This document shows positions 48,362 through 61,904 of a DNA stretch of 64,000 nucleotides, piece by piece. Origin of the DNA: Oceanibaculum indicum P24. GTDB lineage: Bacteria; Pseudomonadota; Alphaproteobacteria; Oceanibaculales; Oceanibaculaceae. Location: assembly GCF_000299935.1 (NCBI RefSeq), contig NZ_AMRL01000004.1, positions 62,001 through 126,000 on the forward strand, read 5' to 3'. Below the pieces are notes generated by a model, which was given only the letters and a program-made list of their open reading frames with translations, was not told the DNA's origin and made no database searches. Every line of letters begins with the position of its first letter. The stretch's first letter is position 1. The position numbers and the translations under genes were made by a program.

Positions 48362-49105
48362 CTACCGCGCCAGGAAGACGTCGCCGGCGGTGATCCGGCG
48401 CCGCCCGTCCGGCTGTTGCAGCAGCAACGCCCCGTCCCCGTCGAGATCGGCAAACACGCCCTCAAGCGTGCTGTCCGGCAGCCGCACCTGGATCGGCGCG
48501 CCAAGGCCGATGGCATCGCGCAGCCATGCCTCCCGGATCGCCGGGAAGCCCTGTGTCCGCCACTGGCTGTCCCAATGGCCGAGCGCCTGCAACAGGGTGT
48601 CACGGGCCGCCAGAACGCCGGGGTCCGCTCCCTGGGCGGCGAGGCTGGTTGCCGGGCGCTCCGAGTCCGTCGGGTAATGCGCGAGATTGATGCCCATGCC
48701 GAGGATCACATATTCGACATCGCCGCCGCTGACCGGGCCTGTTTCCAGCAGGATGCCGGAAATCTTCAGCCCGTCCACCAGCACATCGTTCGGCCATTTC
48801 ACCGCCACCGGCACGCTGTCGGGCAGGAACCGGCGCACCAGATCGCGCACTGCCAGCGCGGCGATGAAGGAAAGCTGGGCCGCCTGCCCCGCCGGGCAGG
48901 AAGGCCGCAGGATCGCGGAGAGATAGAGATTGCCCGGCGGCGATGCCCAGGCACGACCGCGGCGCCCCCTGCCCCCCAGCTGCTCCTCGGCGGTTACCGC
49001 CGTACGGTCAGCCGCCCCCTGCCGGGCAAGAGCATGCGCCTCGTCATTCGTGCTGCCGACGCTGCCGAGGGCGACGACCTCGAAGCGCGGACCAGCCTCG
49101 ATCAT
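48362..49105 (-). CDS. birA: Biotin-[acetyl-CoA-carboxylase] ligase
   Basis: 247 residues from [24 protein letters not shown]; a longer frame is rejected because it runs into nuoN. The biotin-adenylate loop is [20 protein letters not shown] and the catalytic lysine is in [20 protein letters not shown]. There is no N-terminal DNA-binding domain, so it is a ligase only and not a repressor. Its ATG overlaps the nuoN stop (ATGA). Confidence 0.95.
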   Translation of the reverse strand: MIEAGPRFEVVALGSVGSTNDEAHALARQGAADRTAVTAEEQLGGRGRRGRAWASPPGNLYLSAILRPSCPAGQAAQLSFIAALAVRDLVRRFLPDSVPVAVKWPNDVLVDGLKISGILLETGPVSGGDVEYVILGMGINLAHYPTDSERPATSLAAQGADPGVLAARDTLLQALGHWDSQWRTQGFPAIREAWLRDAIGLGAPIQVRLPDSTLEGVFADLDGDGALLLQQPDGRRRITAGDVFLAR

Positions 49106-50565
49106 CCCGGGAAGAGCGCCGCCGCCGCCTGTGCGGCCCCGTTCAGGATCGGCGCCGGCCACAGGAAAAACAGCAGGGTGAACAGGCCGCTGACTGCGAT
49201 CACCGTACCGAGTTCACGGCGGACCGGGCTGTCCAGCTCCTCAACCGGCTCGTCGAAATACATCACCTTCACGATGCGCAGATAGTAGAAGGCGCCAACG
49301 ACGCTGCTGACCACGCCGATGACGGCGAGGATATAAAGGCCGGCCTCGATGGCGGCCAGGAACACGTACAGCTTGCCGAAGAAGCCGGCCAGCGGCGGAA
49401 TGCCCGCCATGGAGAACATGAAGATGGTCAGCGCCACCGCCATCATCGGATGGGTGCGGGACAGGCCCGCCAGGTCGGAGATGTTCTCGACCAGCCGGCC
49501 CTGCTGGCGCATGCACAGGATGACGGCGAAGGTGCCGACATTCATCACCAGATAGATCGCCATGTAGATCAGCACGCCGCGCACGCCGACCTCGCTGCCG
49601 GCAGCCAGGCCAACCAGCGCATAGCCCATATGGCCGATGGAGCTGTAGGCCATCAGGCGCTTGATGTTGGTCTGCATGATGGCGGCCAGCGCGCCCAACA
49701 CCATGGAGCCGATGGAGATCAGCACGATGATCTGCTGCCACTGGCTGGCGATCTCGCCGAACGGCTCCACCATCACCCGGCAGAACAGCGCGATAGCGGC
49801 GAATTTCGGCGCCGAGGCGAACAGCGCGGTCACCGGGGTCGGTGCGCCCTCATAGACGTCCGGCGTCCACATGTGGAACGGCACAGCGGAGACTTTGAAG
49901 GCAAGGCCAGCCGACAGGAACACGATGCCGACGATCAGGCCAACCGACGGCTCGCCGCCCAGCGCCTGCGCCAGAACCGCGAAATCGGTGCTGCCGGTGA
50001 AGCCATAGATCATCGAGCTGCCATAGAGCAGCATGCCCGAGGACAATGCCCCCAGGACGAAATATTTCAGGCCCGCCTCGGTGGAGCGCAGCGAATCGCG
50101 CCGGAAGGCCGCCGCGATGTAGAGCGACAGGCTCTGCAGTTCGAGGCCGACATAGAGCGACATCAGATTGTTCGCCGACACCATCATCATCATGCCGACC
50201 GTGGCGAACAGGATCACCACCGGATATTCGAAGCGCGCCGCGTTCTCGCGCTCCAGATAATCCATCGACAGGATAACCGCGACCGCCGAGCCCAGCAGGA
50301 TGAACAGCTTGGCGAACAGCGCGAAGGAATCGGCGACGAACATCCCCTCGAAGGCGATGACCTTCCCGCCCCAGCCGGCGAAGATGTAGAGCAGCACCGC
50401 CGTGACGGCGAAGCTGGCCACGGTCAGCCAGGACAGGCTGCGCAGCGACCGGTTGCCCTGGAACACGCCCAGCAGCAGCAGCGCCATGCCGGCGCAGGCC
50501 AGGAAGATTTCCGGGATTGCCGGTCCGAGCACGAGGCTTCCGAGCACAAGGGTTGTGTCTTGCAT
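49102..50565 (-). CDS. nuoN: NADH-quinone oxidoreductase subunit N
   Basis: 487 residues, about 14 membrane helices, antiporter-like. Motifs: [14 protein letters not shown] and [25 protein letters not shown]. It carries conserved charged residues of the proton channel. It is the last subunit gene of the complex I operon and overlaps birA. Confidence 0.96.
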   Translation of the reverse strand: MQDTTLVLGSLVLGPAIPEIFLACAGMALLLLGVFQGNRSLRSLSWLTVASFAVTAVLLYIFAGWGGKVIAFEGMFVADSFALFAKLFILLGSAVAVILSMDYLERENAARFEYPVVILFATVGMMMMVSANNLMSLYVGLELQSLSLYIAAAFRRDSLRSTEAGLKYFVLGALSSGMLLYGSSMIYGFTGSTDFAVLAQALGGEPSVGLIVGIVFLSAGLAFKVSAVPFHMWTPDVYEGAPTPVTALFASAPKFAAIALFCRVMVEPFGEIASQWQQIIVLISIGSMVLGALAAIMQTNIKRLMAYSSIGHMGYALVGLAAGSEVGVRGVLIYMAIYLVMNVGTFAVILCMRQQGRLVENISDLAGLSRTHPMMAVALTIFMFSMAGIPPLAGFFGKLYVFLAAIEAGLYILAVIGVVSSVVGAFYYLRIVKVMYFDEPVEELDSPVRRELGTVIAVSGLFTLLFFLWPAPILNGAAQAAAALFPG

Positions 50566-50583
50566 GTCCGTTTGCCCCGTCCC

Positions 50584-52101
50584 TTACCGTACCGCCACGG
50601 AGGTCGCCTGGCCGGCAGCCAGCGCCGTCTCGTAATTCTGGATCAGATTCTCGACCGACACCGCCATGACGTCCAGGAAGGTCGAGGGGTAGATGCCCAT
50701 CCACAGCACCAGCACGATCAGCGGCGCGAACATCGCCTTCTCGCGCCAGTTCAGGTCCAGCATCGCCTTCACATCGTCCTTGTCCAACACGCCGAACACG
50801 ACCCGCCGGTAGAGGTAGAGCATGTAGGCCGCGCCCAGCACCACGCCGGTGGCCGCCAGGAAGGCGATCCAGCTGTTGGTCATGAAGGCGCCGGTCAGCA
50901 CCAGGAACTCGCCGACGAAGCCGCTGGTGCCCGGCAGGCCGACCGAAGCCAGCATGAACACCATGAACACCAGCGCATAGCGCGGCATGTTGTGGACGAG
51001 GCCGCCATAGCGCGCGATCTCGCGGGTGTGCAGCCGGTCATAGACCACGCCGACGCACAGGAACAGCGCGCCAGAGACGATGCCATGGCTCAGCATCTGG
51101 AAGATCGCGCCCTGCAGCCCCTGCATGGTGGCGGTGAAGATGCCGATGGTCACGAAGCCCATATGGGCGACCGACGAATAGGCGATCAGCTTCTTCATAT
51201 CCTCCTGCGCCAGCGCCACCAGCGAGGTGTAGATCACCGCGACGATGGACAGCGCGAACACCAGCGGCGCGAAGAACTCGCTGGCTTCCGGCATCATCGG
51301 AAGGCTGAAGCGGATGAAGCCGTAACCGCCCATCTTCAGCAGCACGCCGGCCAGGATCACGGAGCCCGCGGTCGGCGCCTCGACATGGGCGTCCGGCAGC
51401 CAGGTGTGCACCGGCCACATCGGCACCTTCACCGCAAAGGAGGCGAAGAAGGCCAGCCACAGCCAGTGCTGCATGCCCGCCGGGAAGCCGTGCGCCATCA
51501 GCGTCGGGATGTCGGTCGTGCCGGCATCGAAATACATCGCCAGGATGGCCAGCAGCATCAGCACGGAGCCGAGCAGTGTGTAGAGGAAGAACTTGAAGGC
51601 GGCATAGACGCGGCGCGCCCCACCCCACACCCCGATGATGATGAACATCGGGATCAGCACTGCCTCGAAGAAGATGTAGAACAGTACCAGGTCCAGCGCG
51701 CAGAACATGCCGACCATCATCGTCTCCAGGACGAGGAAGGCGATCATGTACTCCTTCACGCGGGTCTTCACCGAATCCCAGCTCGCCAGCACACAGATCG
51801 GCGTCAGCAGCGTGGACAGCAGCACGAAGAACATCGAGATGCCATCGACGCCCATATGGTAGCCGATGCCGAATTCCGGCATCCAGGCGACCTTCTCGAC
51901 CAGCTGGAAATCGGCGGTGGAGCTGTCGAACTCCGCCCAGATCATCAGCGACAGGGCAAAGGTGATGAGCGAGGTCCACAGTGCCATGTTGCGGGCATTG
52001 CGGGCCACCACCTCGGCCTCGCCGCGGGTCGCCAGGATGAACAGCGCGCCCACCAGCGGCAGGAAGGTGACGAGCGAGAGCAAGGGCCAGCTACTGGTCA
52101 T
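50584..52101 (-). CDS. nuoM: NADH-quinone oxidoreductase subunit M
   Basis: 505 residues, about 14 membrane helices. Motifs: [21 protein letters not shown] and [13 protein letters not shown], the antiporter-like channel signature. It lies between nuoL (3 bp) and nuoN (18 bp). Confidence 0.96.
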   Translation of the reverse strand: MTSSWPLLSLVTFLPLVGALFILATRGEAEVVARNARNMALWTSLITFALSLMIWAEFDSSTADFQLVEKVAWMPEFGIGYHMGVDGISMFFVLLSTLLTPICVLASWDSVKTRVKEYMIAFLVLETMMVGMFCALDLVLFYIFFEAVLIPMFIIIGVWGGARRVYAAFKFFLYTLLGSVLMLLAILAMYFDAGTTDIPTLMAHGFPAGMQHWLWLAFFASFAVKVPMWPVHTWLPDAHVEAPTAGSVILAGVLLKMGGYGFIRFSLPMMPEASEFFAPLVFALSIVAVIYTSLVALAQEDMKKLIAYSSVAHMGFVTIGIFTATMQGLQGAIFQMLSHGIVSGALFLCVGVVYDRLHTREIARYGGLVHNMPRYALVFMVFMLASVGLPGTSGFVGEFLVLTGAFMTNSWIAFLAATGVVLGAAYMLYLYRRVVFGVLDKDDVKAMLDLNWREKAMFAPLIVLVLWMGIYPSTFLDVMAVSVENLIQNYETALAAGQATSVAVR

Positions 52102-52104
52102 GGG

Positions 52105-54036
52105 TCAGGCCATCCGAGAGAACACGTACCAGGTCACCAGCACCACCACGCCGATCAGCATGGCGAATGCATAATGATAGAGATATCCCGACTGCAGCAG
52201 CGCCGTGCGCTGGGCCAGCAGGCGCGTGGTCAGCGCCACGCCGTCCGGGCCGAAACCGTCGATGATCCTGCCGTCGCCCTGCTTCCACAGCACGCGGCCG
52301 ATCCAGCGCACCGGGCGCACGAACAGGAAGTCGTACAGCTCGTCGATGTACCATTTGTTCAGCAGGAACAGGTACAGCGGCCGCCACTGGTTGGCGATGG
52401 CTTCCGCCGTGCCCGGACGCAGCATATAGACGTAATAGGCGCCGCCGATGCCAACCACGCCGGCCAGGATGGGCAGCAGCTTCACCCACAGCGGCACATG
52501 GTGCGCGGCCTCGATCACATCGCGGCCTTCCATCACGAAGATGGACGCGCCCCAGAACGCCTCGCGGCCATCGCCGACGAAGGATTCGTAGCCGACGAAG
52601 CCGGCGAAGATGGCGCCGATGGCCAGCACGATCAGCGGGATCGTCATCACCTTCGGCGATTCGTGCACATGCTCCATCGTGTGATGGTCGGCGCGCGGCT
52701 TGCCGTGGAAGGTCAGCAGCAGCAGGCGCCAGGAATAGAACGCGGTCAGCACGGCCGCCGCAATGCCCAGCCAGAAGGCGAAATGCCCGATGGGCGTGCC
52801 CGCCGCAAAAGCCGATTCTAGGATCATGTCCTTGGAATAGAAGCCGGCGAAGAAGGGCACGCCGGCCAGCGCCAGCGAGCCGATCCACATCAGCCCGTAG
52901 GTCAGCGGGATCAGCTTCCAGATGCCGCCCATCTTGCGCATGTCCTGCTCGTTCGACATCGCATGGATGACCGAGCCGGCGCCAAGGAACAGCAGCGCCT
53001 TGAAGAAGGCGTGCGTCATCAGGTGGAAGATCGCCGCCGAATAGGCCGACACGCCGATGGCGAAGAACATGTAGCCGAGCTGCGAACAGGTCGAATAGGC
53101 GATGACCCGCTTGATGTCGGTCTGCGTCAGGCCGACGGTCGCGGCAAAGATCGCCGTGATCGCGCCGAGGAAGGTCACCACCTCCAGCGCCATCGGGGCG
53201 TATTCGAACATCGGCGACAGGCGCGACACCATGAACACGCCGGCGGTCACCATCGTCGCGGCATGGATCAGCGCGGAGACCGGCGTCGGGCCTTCCATCG
53301 CGTCCGGCAGCCAGGTGTGCAGGATGAACTGCGCCGACTTGCCCATCGCGCCGACGAACAGCAGCAGGCAGACCGTGGTCAGCGCATCAAGCTGCATGCC
53401 CAGGAAGTCGATCTTCTGACCGACGGCGCCGGGGGCGGCCTGGAACAGCTCGTCGAACACCACCGTGTCGAACAGCAGGAAGCAGCCGAAGATGCCCAGC
53501 ATGAAGCCGAAATCGCCAACGCGGTTCACCAGGAACGCCTTGATCGAGGCGTCGTTGGCGGAATCCTTGTGGTACCAGAAGCCGATAAGCAGGTAGGAGG
53601 CAAGGCCCACGCCTTCCCAGCCGAAGAACATCTGCACCAGATTGTCGGCCGTCACCAGCATCAGCATGAAGAAGGTGAACAGCGACAGATAGGCCATGAA
53701 GCGCGGGATCGAATGATCATGCGACATGTAGCCGATGGAATAGACATGCACCATCGACGACACCACGGTGACGACGATCAGCATGACCGCGGTCAGCGTA
53801 TCGACGCGCAGCGCCCAGCTGACGTCCATCGCGCCGGACTGGAACCAGGTGAACAGCTCCACCGTCCGGGCATTGCCGCCCAGTGCCACGTCGATGAACA
53901 CGACGATGGACAGCGCCATCGACACCAGCATCAGCGCGCAGGTGACGAGCTGCGCCGCGCGGTCGCCGATGATACGGCCGAAGAAGCCCGCGATGATGGC
54001 GCCCAGGAGGGGCAGGAAGACGATTGCGGCAAACAT
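52105..54036 (-). CDS. nuoL: NADH-quinone oxidoreductase subunit L
   Basis: 643 residues, about 15-16 membrane helices with the long lateral helix expected at the C-terminal part. Motifs: HTWLPDAMEGPTPVSALIHAATMVTAG and VIAYSTCSQLGYMFFA. It is the distal proton-pumping subunit of complex I. It is 6 bp downstream of nuoK. Confidence 0.96.
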   Translation of the reverse strand: MFAAIVFLPLLGAIIAGFFGRIIGDRAAQLVTCALMLVSMALSIVVFIDVALGGNARTVELFTWFQSGAMDVSWALRVDTLTAVMLIVVTVVSSMVHVYSIGYMSHDHSIPRFMAYLSLFTFFMLMLVTADNLVQMFFGWEGVGLASYLLIGFWYHKDSANDASIKAFLVNRVGDFGFMLGIFGCFLLFDTVVFDELFQAAPGAVGQKIDFLGMQLDALTTVCLLLFVGAMGKSAQFILHTWLPDAMEGPTPVSALIHAATMVTAGVFMVSRLSPMFEYAPMALEVVTFLGAITAIFAATVGLTQTDIKRVIAYSTCSQLGYMFFAIGVSAYSAAIFHLMTHAFFKALLFLGAGSVIHAMSNEQDMRKMGGIWKLIPLTYGLMWIGSLALAGVPFFAGFYSKDMILESAFAAGTPIGHFAFWLGIAAAVLTAFYSWRLLLLTFHGKPRADHHTMEHVHESPKVMTIPLIVLAIGAIFAGFVGYESFVGDGREAFWGASIFVMEGRDVIEAAHHVPLWVKLLPILAGVVGIGGAYYVYMLRPGTAEAIANQWRPLYLFLLNKWYIDELYDFLFVRPVRWIGRVLWKQGDGRIIDGFGPDGVALTTRLLAQRTALLQSGYLYHYAFAMLIGVVVLVTWYVFSRMA

Positions 54037-54042
54037 CCCGGA

Positions 54043-54351
54043 TCAGCCCTTCATCATGTTGACGTCTTCGACTTCGATCGAGCCGCGGTTGCGGAAGAAC
54101 ACGACCAGGATGGCAAGGCCGATGGCCGCCTCCGCCGCCGCGACCGTCAGCACCAGCATGGCGAAGATCTGGCCGACCAGATCACCCATGAAGCTGGAGA
54201 AGGCGACCAGGTTGATGTTCACCGCCAGCAGCATCAGTTCGATCGACATCAGGATGATGATGACGTTCTTCCGGTTCACGAAGATGCCGAAGATACCCAG
54301 CGTGAACAGGATCGCCGCCAGCGTGAGGTAATGGGACAGTCCGATTTCCAT
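54043..54351 (-). CDS. nuoK: NADH-quinone oxidoreductase subunit K
   Basis: 102 residues, three membrane helices, with two conserved buried glutamates ([13 protein letters not shown] and [14 protein letters not shown]). It contributes to the E-channel of complex I. It is 5 bp after nuoJ. Confidence 0.96.
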   Translation of the reverse strand: MEIGLSHYLTLAAILFTLGIFGIFVNRKNVIIILMSIELMLLAVNINLVAFSSFMGDLVGQIFAMLVLTVAAAEAAIGLAILVVFFRNRGSIEVEDVNMMKG

Positions 54352-54356
54352 GGCGC

Positions 54357-54974
54357 TTACACTCCCCCGCCGGTCGGCACCTTCACGGTCGCCACCACAT
54401 CCTCGGGGCGGCGCGCGTTCTGCTCGGCGATGGACTGTTTGCGCACGCCCTCGCGCTGGCGCATCGTCAGCACGATGGCGCCGATCATCGCGATCAGCAG
54501 CACCAGACCCGATGCCTGGAACAGATAGACATATTTCGTATACATGACCTGGCCGATGGCCTCGGTGTTGCTCACCTCGGTCATGGCCGGCGTCGGCAGC
54601 GCCGACAGCTGCGTCATCTCCGGCGCCATGATCCAGGTTCCGAAGATCAGCCCCAGCTCGACCAGCAGGATCACGCCGATCAGCCCGCCGATTGGCAGGT
54701 ACTGCAGGAAGCCTTCGCGCATCCGCACGAAGTTGATGTCCAGCATCATGACCACGAACAGGAACAGCACCGCGACCGCGCCGACATAGACGACGACCAG
54801 GATCATCGCCAGGAATTCCGCCCCGATCAGCACGAACAGCCCGGCGGCATTGAAGAAGGCCAGGATGAGATAGAGCACGGAGTGCACGGGATTGCGCGAG
54901 GCGATGACCATGACGGCCGACGCCACGGTAATCCCCGCAAACAGATAGAAGACTAGCGCCTGGATAATCATCAA
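54357..54974 (-). CDS. nuoJ: NADH-quinone oxidoreductase subunit J
   Basis: 205 residues, five membrane helices, with [22 protein letters not shown] and [21 protein letters not shown]. The C-terminal 30 residues are a soluble, charged tail. It is 85 bp downstream of nuoI. Confidence 0.95.
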   Translation of the reverse strand: MMIIQALVFYLFAGITVASAVMVIASRNPVHSVLYLILAFFNAAGLFVLIGAEFLAMILVVVYVGAVAVLFLFVVMMLDINFVRMREGFLQYLPIGGLIGVILLVELGLIFGTWIMAPEMTQLSALPTPAMTEVSNTEAIGQVMYTKYVYLFQASGLVLLIAMIGAIVLTMRQREGVRKQSIAEQNARRPEDVVATVKVPTGGGV

Positions 54975-55059
54975 GCCCTCGATTGGTGCCCCCGGATGCG
55001 GCCGAACATGGCCGCCCCTCCCTCAGTCAAAACCCCATGCCGTCCCGACGGCCGCGCCC

Positions 55060-55548
55060 TCAGCGGTAAGGCGCGTCCACGGTCAGGTTCGCCGCGATCT
55101 CGGCTTCCCAGCGGTCGCCGTTCGCAAGCAGCTTGTCCTTGTTGTAGAACAGCTCCTCGCGGGTTTCGGTCGCGAACTCGAAATTCGGTCCCTCGACGAT
55201 GGCATCCACCGGGCAGGCTTCCTGGCAGAAGCCGCAATAGATGCACTTCGTCATGTCGATGTCGTAGCGCGTGGTGCGCCGGCTGCCATCCTCGCGCGGT
55301 TCCGCCTCGATGGTGATGGCCTGCGCCGGGCAGATCGCCTCGCACAGCTTGCACGCGATGCAGCGCTCCTCGCCGTTCGGATAGCGGCGCAGCGCATGCT
55401 CGCCCCGGAAGCGCGGGCTGATCGGCCCCTTCTCGTAGGGATAGTTCAGCGTCACCTTGGGCTTGAAGAAATACTTCAAGGTCAAGGCCATGCCGGAGAC
55501 CAGCTCCGTCAGGAGCAGCGCGCGGGCATTTCGATCAATGAACGCCAT
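55060..55548 (-). CDS. nuoI: NADH-quinone oxidoreductase subunit I
   Basis: 162 residues. Two [4Fe-4S] ferredoxin motifs: [14 protein letters not shown] and [15 protein letters not shown], carrying clusters N6a and N6b. An amphipathic N-terminal helix binds the membrane. It is separated from nuoH by 123 bp, more than elsewhere in the operon. Confidence 0.96.
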   Translation of the reverse strand: MAFIDRNARALLLTELVSGMALTLKYFFKPKVTLNYPYEKGPISPRFRGEHALRRYPNGEERCIACKLCEAICPAQAITIEAEPREDGSRRTTRYDIDMTKCIYCGFCQEACPVDAIVEGPNFEFATETREELFYNKDKLLANGDRWEAEIAANLTVDAPYR

Positions 55549-55671
55549 GCAGTCCGTCCCTCAAATCCCTTCCTTGGCGGGCAGCCCGTAGCCGGGTCTG
55601 CCCCTCGAACCCCAAATCACCCCCCGGTCCGGCGGCGCCTACCATAGTCGCCGCCTGCCGGATGACAAGCC

Positions 55672-56682
55672 TCACTTCGGCAGCCAGTCGAAGGCCACCA
55701 GAACACCCGCCGTCAGCACCACCCAGAGCAGCGAGAACGGCAGGAACACCTTCCAGCCGAGACGCATCAGCTGGTCGTAGCGGTAGCGCGGGAACGTCGC
55801 GCGCACCCACAGGAACACGAACAGCACCGCGCAGATCTTCAGCACGAACCAGATCGGCCCCGGCACCCAGTTGAACGGCGCGATGTCGAACGGCGGCAGC
55901 CACCCACCCAGGAACAGGATGGTGGTCATCGCGCTCATCAGGATCATGTTCGCGTATTCGCCGAGGAAGAACAGTGCGAAGCTCATCGACGAATATTCGA
56001 CGAAATAGCCGGCCACCAGCTCCGACTCGCCTTCCGGCAGGTCGAACGGCGCGCGGTTGGTCTCCGCCAGCGCGGACACGAAGAAGATCACGAACATCGG
56101 CAGCAGCGGGATGGCGAACCATACCGTCTCCTGCGCGCGCACGATGTCCGACAGGTTCAGCGACCCGACGCACAGCAGCACGGTAATGATGACGAAACCG
56201 ATGGATACCTCGTAGGAGACCATCTGCGCCGCCGAGCGCAGCGCGCCCAGGAACGGGTATTTCGAGTTCGACGCCCAGCCGGCCATGATGATGCCGTACA
56301 CGCCCAGCGAGGAGATCGCGAACAGGTACAGGATGCCGACATTGATGTCGGCGATCACCATGCCGTCGCCGACCGGGATCACCGCCCAGGCCACCATCGC
56401 CAGGATGAAGGTCAGCATCGGCGCCATGATGAAGACGACACGGTTGGCGCCCGCCGGCAGGATCGTCTCCTTGGCGAACAGCTTCAGCCCGTCGGCCAGC
56501 GGCTGCAGCAGGCCGAACGGGCCGACCTTGGCCGGGCCGGTGCGCAGCTGCATGCCGGCGATCACCTTGCGTTCAGCCAGCGTCAGATAGGCCACTGCCA
56601 CCAGCAGCGGCACCACGATGGCCAGAATCTGCGCCAGAATGATGATCAGCGGCAGTACATAGCCGTCCCAGAACTCAACCAT
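55672..56682 (-). CDS. nuoH: NADH-quinone oxidoreductase subunit H
   Basis: 336 residues, eight membrane helices. The quinone-site loop includes [15 protein letters not shown], and [20 protein letters not shown] holds the acidic cluster next to the quinone channel. It overlaps the end of nuoG by 8 bp. Confidence 0.97.
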   Translation of the reverse strand: MVEFWDGYVLPLIIILAQILAIVVPLLVAVAYLTLAERKVIAGMQLRTGPAKVGPFGLLQPLADGLKLFAKETILPAGANRVVFIMAPMLTFILAMVAWAVIPVGDGMVIADINVGILYLFAISSLGVYGIIMAGWASNSKYPFLGALRSAAQMVSYEVSIGFVIITVLLCVGSLNLSDIVRAQETVWFAIPLLPMFVIFFVSALAETNRAPFDLPEGESELVAGYFVEYSSMSFALFFLGEYANMILMSAMTTILFLGGWLPPFDIAPFNWVPGPIWFVLKICAVLFVFLWVRATFPRYRYDQLMRLGWKVFLPFSLLWVVLTAGVLVAFDWLPK

Positions 56683-58750
56683 GGGTCCCCGTCATCCCCT
56701 GCTCGTCGCCCGCATTCTTCAGCACGAAGGCCTCGGTGCACTTCGCCATCGTCGCCGAGGCGCGGCTGACCGGGTCCGTCATGTAGAAATTCCGGATCGG
56801 ATAGGCGATGGCCGTATCCTCGATGATGCCGGCGGCGCCGAACGCGCCCCATTCGCCAGCCTCGGCATGCTCCACCCGGGCAAAGACCGGATAGTCCGCC
56901 ACCAGCTTCTGGCGCAGTTCGATCAGCGAGTTGTACGGCAGTGTCTTGCCCAGCCGCTCCGACAGGGCGCGCAGGATCTTCCAGTCCTCACGCGCCTCGC
57001 CCGGCGGGAAGGCGGCCATCTTGCCGAGCTGCACCCGCCCCTCGGTATTGGCGTAGAGGCCTTCCTTCTCGGTATAGGCCGCGCCCGGCAGGATCACGTC
57101 GGCGACATGCGCGCCGCGGTCGCCATGATGGCCCTGATAGATCACGAAGGCGTTCTTCAGCCTGTCGGTGTCGATCTCGTCGGCGGCCAGCAGATAGACC
57201 GTCTCGATCTCACCCTTCTCAGCGCCTTCCAGGATGCCGGCGACATCCTTGCCGCCTTCGCCCGGCACGAAGCCGAGATCGAGGCCGGCAACGCGTGCGG
57301 CGGCCGTGTGCAGCACGTTGAAGCCGTTCCAGTCCTCGCGGACCATGTTCAGCTTCTCGGCTATCTCCCGTGCGGCCGCCAAGATCGCAGCGCCGTCGGC
57401 GCGGGTCAGGGCGCCCTGGCCGATCACGATCATCGGCCGCTCGGCCGCCTTCAGCACCTTGGCGAAGGCGTGCTTGCCGGAGACGAACTCCGACAGGATC
57501 GCCGGGCTGTCGCCCAGGAACTCCGCCTTGTAGGTCAGGTCCGCCGGCGCGCCGATGGAAGCCACCTTCAGACCGCCCGCCAGCCAGCGCTTGCGGATGC
57601 GCGCATTCAGGATCGGCGCCTCGGTGCGCGGGTTGGTGCCGACCAGCAGGATGGCGTCCGCCTGCTCGATGCCGGCGATGCCGGTATTGAAGATATAGCC
57701 GGCGCGCGGGCCCGCATTCAGCTTCGTGCCATCCTGACGGCAATCGAGACTGGCCGCCCCCAGCGCCGTCATGATGCCCTTCAGCGCATACATGGATTCG
57801 GCATCGACCGTATCGCCGGCGATCGCCGCCAGCTTGGCCGCCGGGGTCGCTCGTATCCGGTCGGCGACGGCCAGCAGCGCCTCGTCCCAGCTCGCCGGCT
57901 GCAGCTTGCCGTTCACGCGGACATAGGGGGTATCCAGACGCTGGCGCTTCAGCCCGTCGCAGGCATAGCGCGTCTTGTCGGAAATCCACTCCTCGTTCAC
58001 ATCCTCGTTCAGGCGCGGCAGCACGCGCAGCACCTCGGAGCCGCGGCTGTCCACCCGGATCGCGGAGCCGACCGCGTCCATCACATCGACGGTCTCGGTC
58101 TTCTTCAGCTCCCAAGGGCGCGCCACGAAGGCATAGGGCCGCGAGGTCAGCGCGCCGACCGGGCACAGATCGATCACATTGGCCGACAGCTCGGAGGCCA
58201 GCGCCTTTTCGAGATAGGTGGTGATCTGCATGTTCTCGCCGCGATAGACGGCGCCCAGATCGTCCACGCCCGCCACCTCGCTGGCGAAACGGATGCAGCG
58301 CGTGCAATGGATGCAGCGCGTCATGATCGTCTTGATCAGCGGCCCCATATGCTTGTCGGTGACCGCGCGCTTGTTCTCGTGATAGCGGCTGTCGCCCAGG
58401 CCATAGGCCATCGCCTGGTCCTGCAGGTCGCATTCGCCGCCCTGATCGCAGATCGGGCAATCCAGCGGATGGTTTGCCAGCAGGAATTCCATGACGCCGT
58501 TACGCGCCTTCTCCACGACCGGCGTGTCGGTCTTGATGACCATGCCGTCGGCGGCCGGAAAGGCACAGGAGGCGATGGGCTTCGGCGCCTTCTCCATCTC
58601 CACCAGGCACATGCGGCAATTGCCGGCGATGGACAGGCGCTCGTGATAACAGAAGCGCGGCACTTCCTTGCCGGCCACTTCGCAGGCCTGCAGCACGGTG
58701 GCCCCGGCAGGGACCTCGACTTCGATGCCGTCGACGATCAGTTTCGGCAT
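56675..58750 (-). CDS. nuoG: NADH-quinone oxidoreductase subunit G
   Basis: 691 residues. The N-terminal [2Fe-2S] ferredoxin domain has cysteines in [22 protein letters not shown] and ASCAFP. A [4Fe-4S] region has [18 protein letters not shown] and a further motif [10 protein letters not shown]. The molybdopterin-oxidoreductase-like domain follows. It forms the electron wire inside complex I. It lies 21 bp after nuoF. Confidence 0.96.
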   Translation of the reverse strand: MPKLIVDGIEVEVPAGATVLQACEVAGKEVPRFCYHERLSIAGNCRMCLVEMEKAPKPIASCAFPAADGMVIKTDTPVVEKARNGVMEFLLANHPLDCPICDQGGECDLQDQAMAYGLGDSRYHENKRAVTDKHMGPLIKTIMTRCIHCTRCIRFASEVAGVDDLGAVYRGENMQITTYLEKALASELSANVIDLCPVGALTSRPYAFVARPWELKKTETVDVMDAVGSAIRVDSRGSEVLRVLPRLNEDVNEEWISDKTRYACDGLKRQRLDTPYVRVNGKLQPASWDEALLAVADRIRATPAAKLAAIAGDTVDAESMYALKGIMTALGAASLDCRQDGTKLNAGPRAGYIFNTGIAGIEQADAILLVGTNPRTEAPILNARIRKRWLAGGLKVASIGAPADLTYKAEFLGDSPAILSEFVSGKHAFAKVLKAAERPMIVIGQGALTRADGAAILAAAREIAEKLNMVREDWNGFNVLHTAAARVAGLDLGFVPGEGGKDVAGILEGAEKGEIETVYLLAADEIDTDRLKNAFVIYQGHHGDRGAHVADVILPGAAYTEKEGLYANTEGRVQLGKMAAFPPGEAREDWKILRALSERLGKTLPYNSLIELRQKLVADYPVFARVEHAEAGEWGAFGAAGIIEDTAIAYPIRNFYMTDPVSRASATMAKCTEAFVLKNAGDEQGMTGTHG

Positions 58751-58771
58751 GGATATTCCCCTACCCCTATC

Positions 58772-60063
<1,292 letters not shown>

Positions 60064-60064
<1 letters not shown>

Positions 60065-60729
60065 CAGACACTCGCCTCATCGCTATCCGAAGTATCGGCC
60101 TTCTTCTTGCTGGCCTTCTTCGCCGGCTTCATTTCCAGCAACGTGGTCGGACCGCCTTCCGGCGCCGAGAACTGGCGGCCGATCATCGAGCCGGCCGGCG
60201 GCACCTCGCCGCGCGACAGCTGATCGAGCAGCGTCTCCGTCGTCTCGGCGGTCATGTCCTCGTAGAAATCGTCGTTCACCTGCAGGATCGGCGCATTGGC
60301 GCAGGCCCCCAGGCACTCGACCTCGACCATCGAGAACTTGCCGTCCGCCGTCACCTCGCCGAAATCGATCCCCAGCTTGCGGCGGCAGGTCTCCACCACA
60401 TCGTCGGAGCCGCGCAGCCAGCACGGCGTCGTGGTGCAGAGCTGCAGGTGGTAGGTCCCGACCGGCACCAGATGGAACATGGTGTAGAAGGTCGCGACCT
60501 CCATCACCCGCATCGGCGCCACGCCCAGGATCTCCGCGATATGCTCCATCGCCGCCTGCGGCACCCAGTTGTCGTGCTGGCGCTGCGCCAGATCGAGCAG
60601 GGGCAGAACGGCGGAAAGCTGGCGGCCTTCCGGGTACTTGGCGATGATCTTCTTGACCTGCGCCATGTTCTCCTTGGTGAAGGAGAAGCTGTCGGGCTGC
60701 TGCACCGTGGCGGTTGGCGCGGCGCTCAT
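60064..60729 (-). CDS. nuoE: NADH-quinone oxidoreductase subunit E
   Basis: 221 residues from [17 protein letters not shown]; an upstream in-frame ATG lies inside nuoD and is rejected. The [2Fe-2S] N1a cysteines are in LCTTTPCWL and [10 protein letters not shown]. The C-terminal 25 residues form a Lys/Asp/Ser-rich tail ([16 protein letters not shown]) beyond the family core. The start overlaps the nuoD stop (ATGA). Confidence 0.95.
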
Positions 60730-61904
60730 CGGTCGATCTCCCCGAAAACGATGTCGAGCGATCCCAGGACCGCGACGGAATCGGCCAGCATGTGACCCTT
60801 GCACATGTAGTCCATGGCGGCCAGGAACGGGAACCCCGGCGCGCGGATGTGGCAGCGGTAAGGCCGGTTGCTGCCATCGGCCACCAGATACACGCCGAAC
60901 TCGCCCTTCGGCGCCTCGACCGCCGTGTAGGTCTCACCCGCCGGGACGTGGTAGCCCTCGGTATAGAGCTTGAAGTGATGGATCAGCGCTTCCATCGACT
61001 GCTTCATCTCGCCACGCTTCGGCGGTGCCACCTTCCGGTCGGTCGTCTTAACCGGGCCTTCTGGCATTTTTTCAATGGCCTGGCGCATGATCTTCAGGCT
61101 TTCACGCATCTCCGCCATGCGCACCAGATAGCGCGCGTAGCAGTCGCCCGTCTTGCCGATCACCACGTCGAAATCCATGTCGGCATAGGCGTCGTAGGGC
61201 TGCGACTTACGCAGGTCCCACGGCACGTTCGAGGCACGCAGCGACGGGCCGGAGAAGCCCCAGGCCTGCGCCTCCTCTGCCGACATGATGCCGATATCCA
61301 CGGTGCGCTGCTTGAAGATGCGGTTCTCGGTCAGCAGGCTCTCGATATCGTCGATGATTTTCGGGAAAGTCTCTGTCCAGGCCAGGATGTCGTCGGCCAG
61401 TCCTGCCGGCAGGTCCTGATGCACGCCCCCCGGCCGGAAATAGGCCGAATGCAAGCGCGCGCCGCACACCCGCTCATAGAACTCCATCAGCTTCTCGCGC
61501 TCCTCGAAGCCCCAGAGCAGCGGCGTCATGGCGCCGACATCGAGCGCGAAGGTGGTGATGTTCAGCAGGTGGTTCAGGATGCGGGTGATCTCGGCATAGA
61601 GCACGCGGATATACTGCGCGCGCGCCGGCACTGTGATGCCCAGCAGCTTCTCGACCGCCAGCGCATAGGCATGCTCCTGGCACATCGGCGAGACGTAATC
61701 CAGCCGGTCGAAATAGGGCACGGCCTGCAGGTAGGTCTTGTACTCGATCAGCTTCTCGGTGCCGCGATGCAGCAGGCCGATATGCGGGTCGGCACGCTCG
61801 ATGACCTCGCCGTCCATCTCCAGCACCAGGCGCAGCACGCCATGGGCGGCCGGATGCTGGGGGCCGAAATTCAGCGTCATCGGCTTGATCGTGACCTCAG
61901 CCAT
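60726..61904 (-). CDS. nuoD: NADH-quinone oxidoreductase subunit D
   Basis: 392 residues from [22 protein letters not shown]. The histidine of GPQHPAAHG and the quinone-site region [14 protein letters not shown]-like ([14 protein letters not shown]) mark the 49-kDa subunit. It sits next to cluster N2 and the quinone pocket. Its ATG overlaps the nuoC stop (TGATG). Confidence 0.97.
   Translation of the reverse strand: MAEVTIKPMTLNFGPQHPAAHGVLRLVLEMDGEVIERADPHIGLLHRGTEKLIEYKTYLQAVPYFDRLDYVSPMCQEHAYALAVEKLLGITVPARAQYIRVLYAEITRILNHLLNITTFALDVGAMTPLLWGFEEREKLMEFYERVCGARLHSAYFRPGGVHQDLPAGLADDILAWTETFPKIIDDIESLLTENRIFKQRTVDIGIMSAEEAQAWGFSGPSLRASNVPWDLRKSQPYDAYADMDFDVVIGKTGDCYARYLVRMAEMRESLKIMRQAIEKMPEGPVKTTDRKVAPPKRGEMKQSMEALIHHFKLYTEGYHVPAGETYTAVEAPKGEFGVYLVADGSNRPYRCHIRAPGFPFLAAMDYMCKGHMLADSVAVLGSLDIVFGEIDR

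Noticed and set aside
48943-52821. Open frame of 1292 codons on the plus strand across birA, nuoN, nuoM and nuoL
   Set aside because: It is a GC-rich antisense shadow: Arg/His/Gln/Asp-rich, no domain, and the minus strand carries well-conserved complex I genes.
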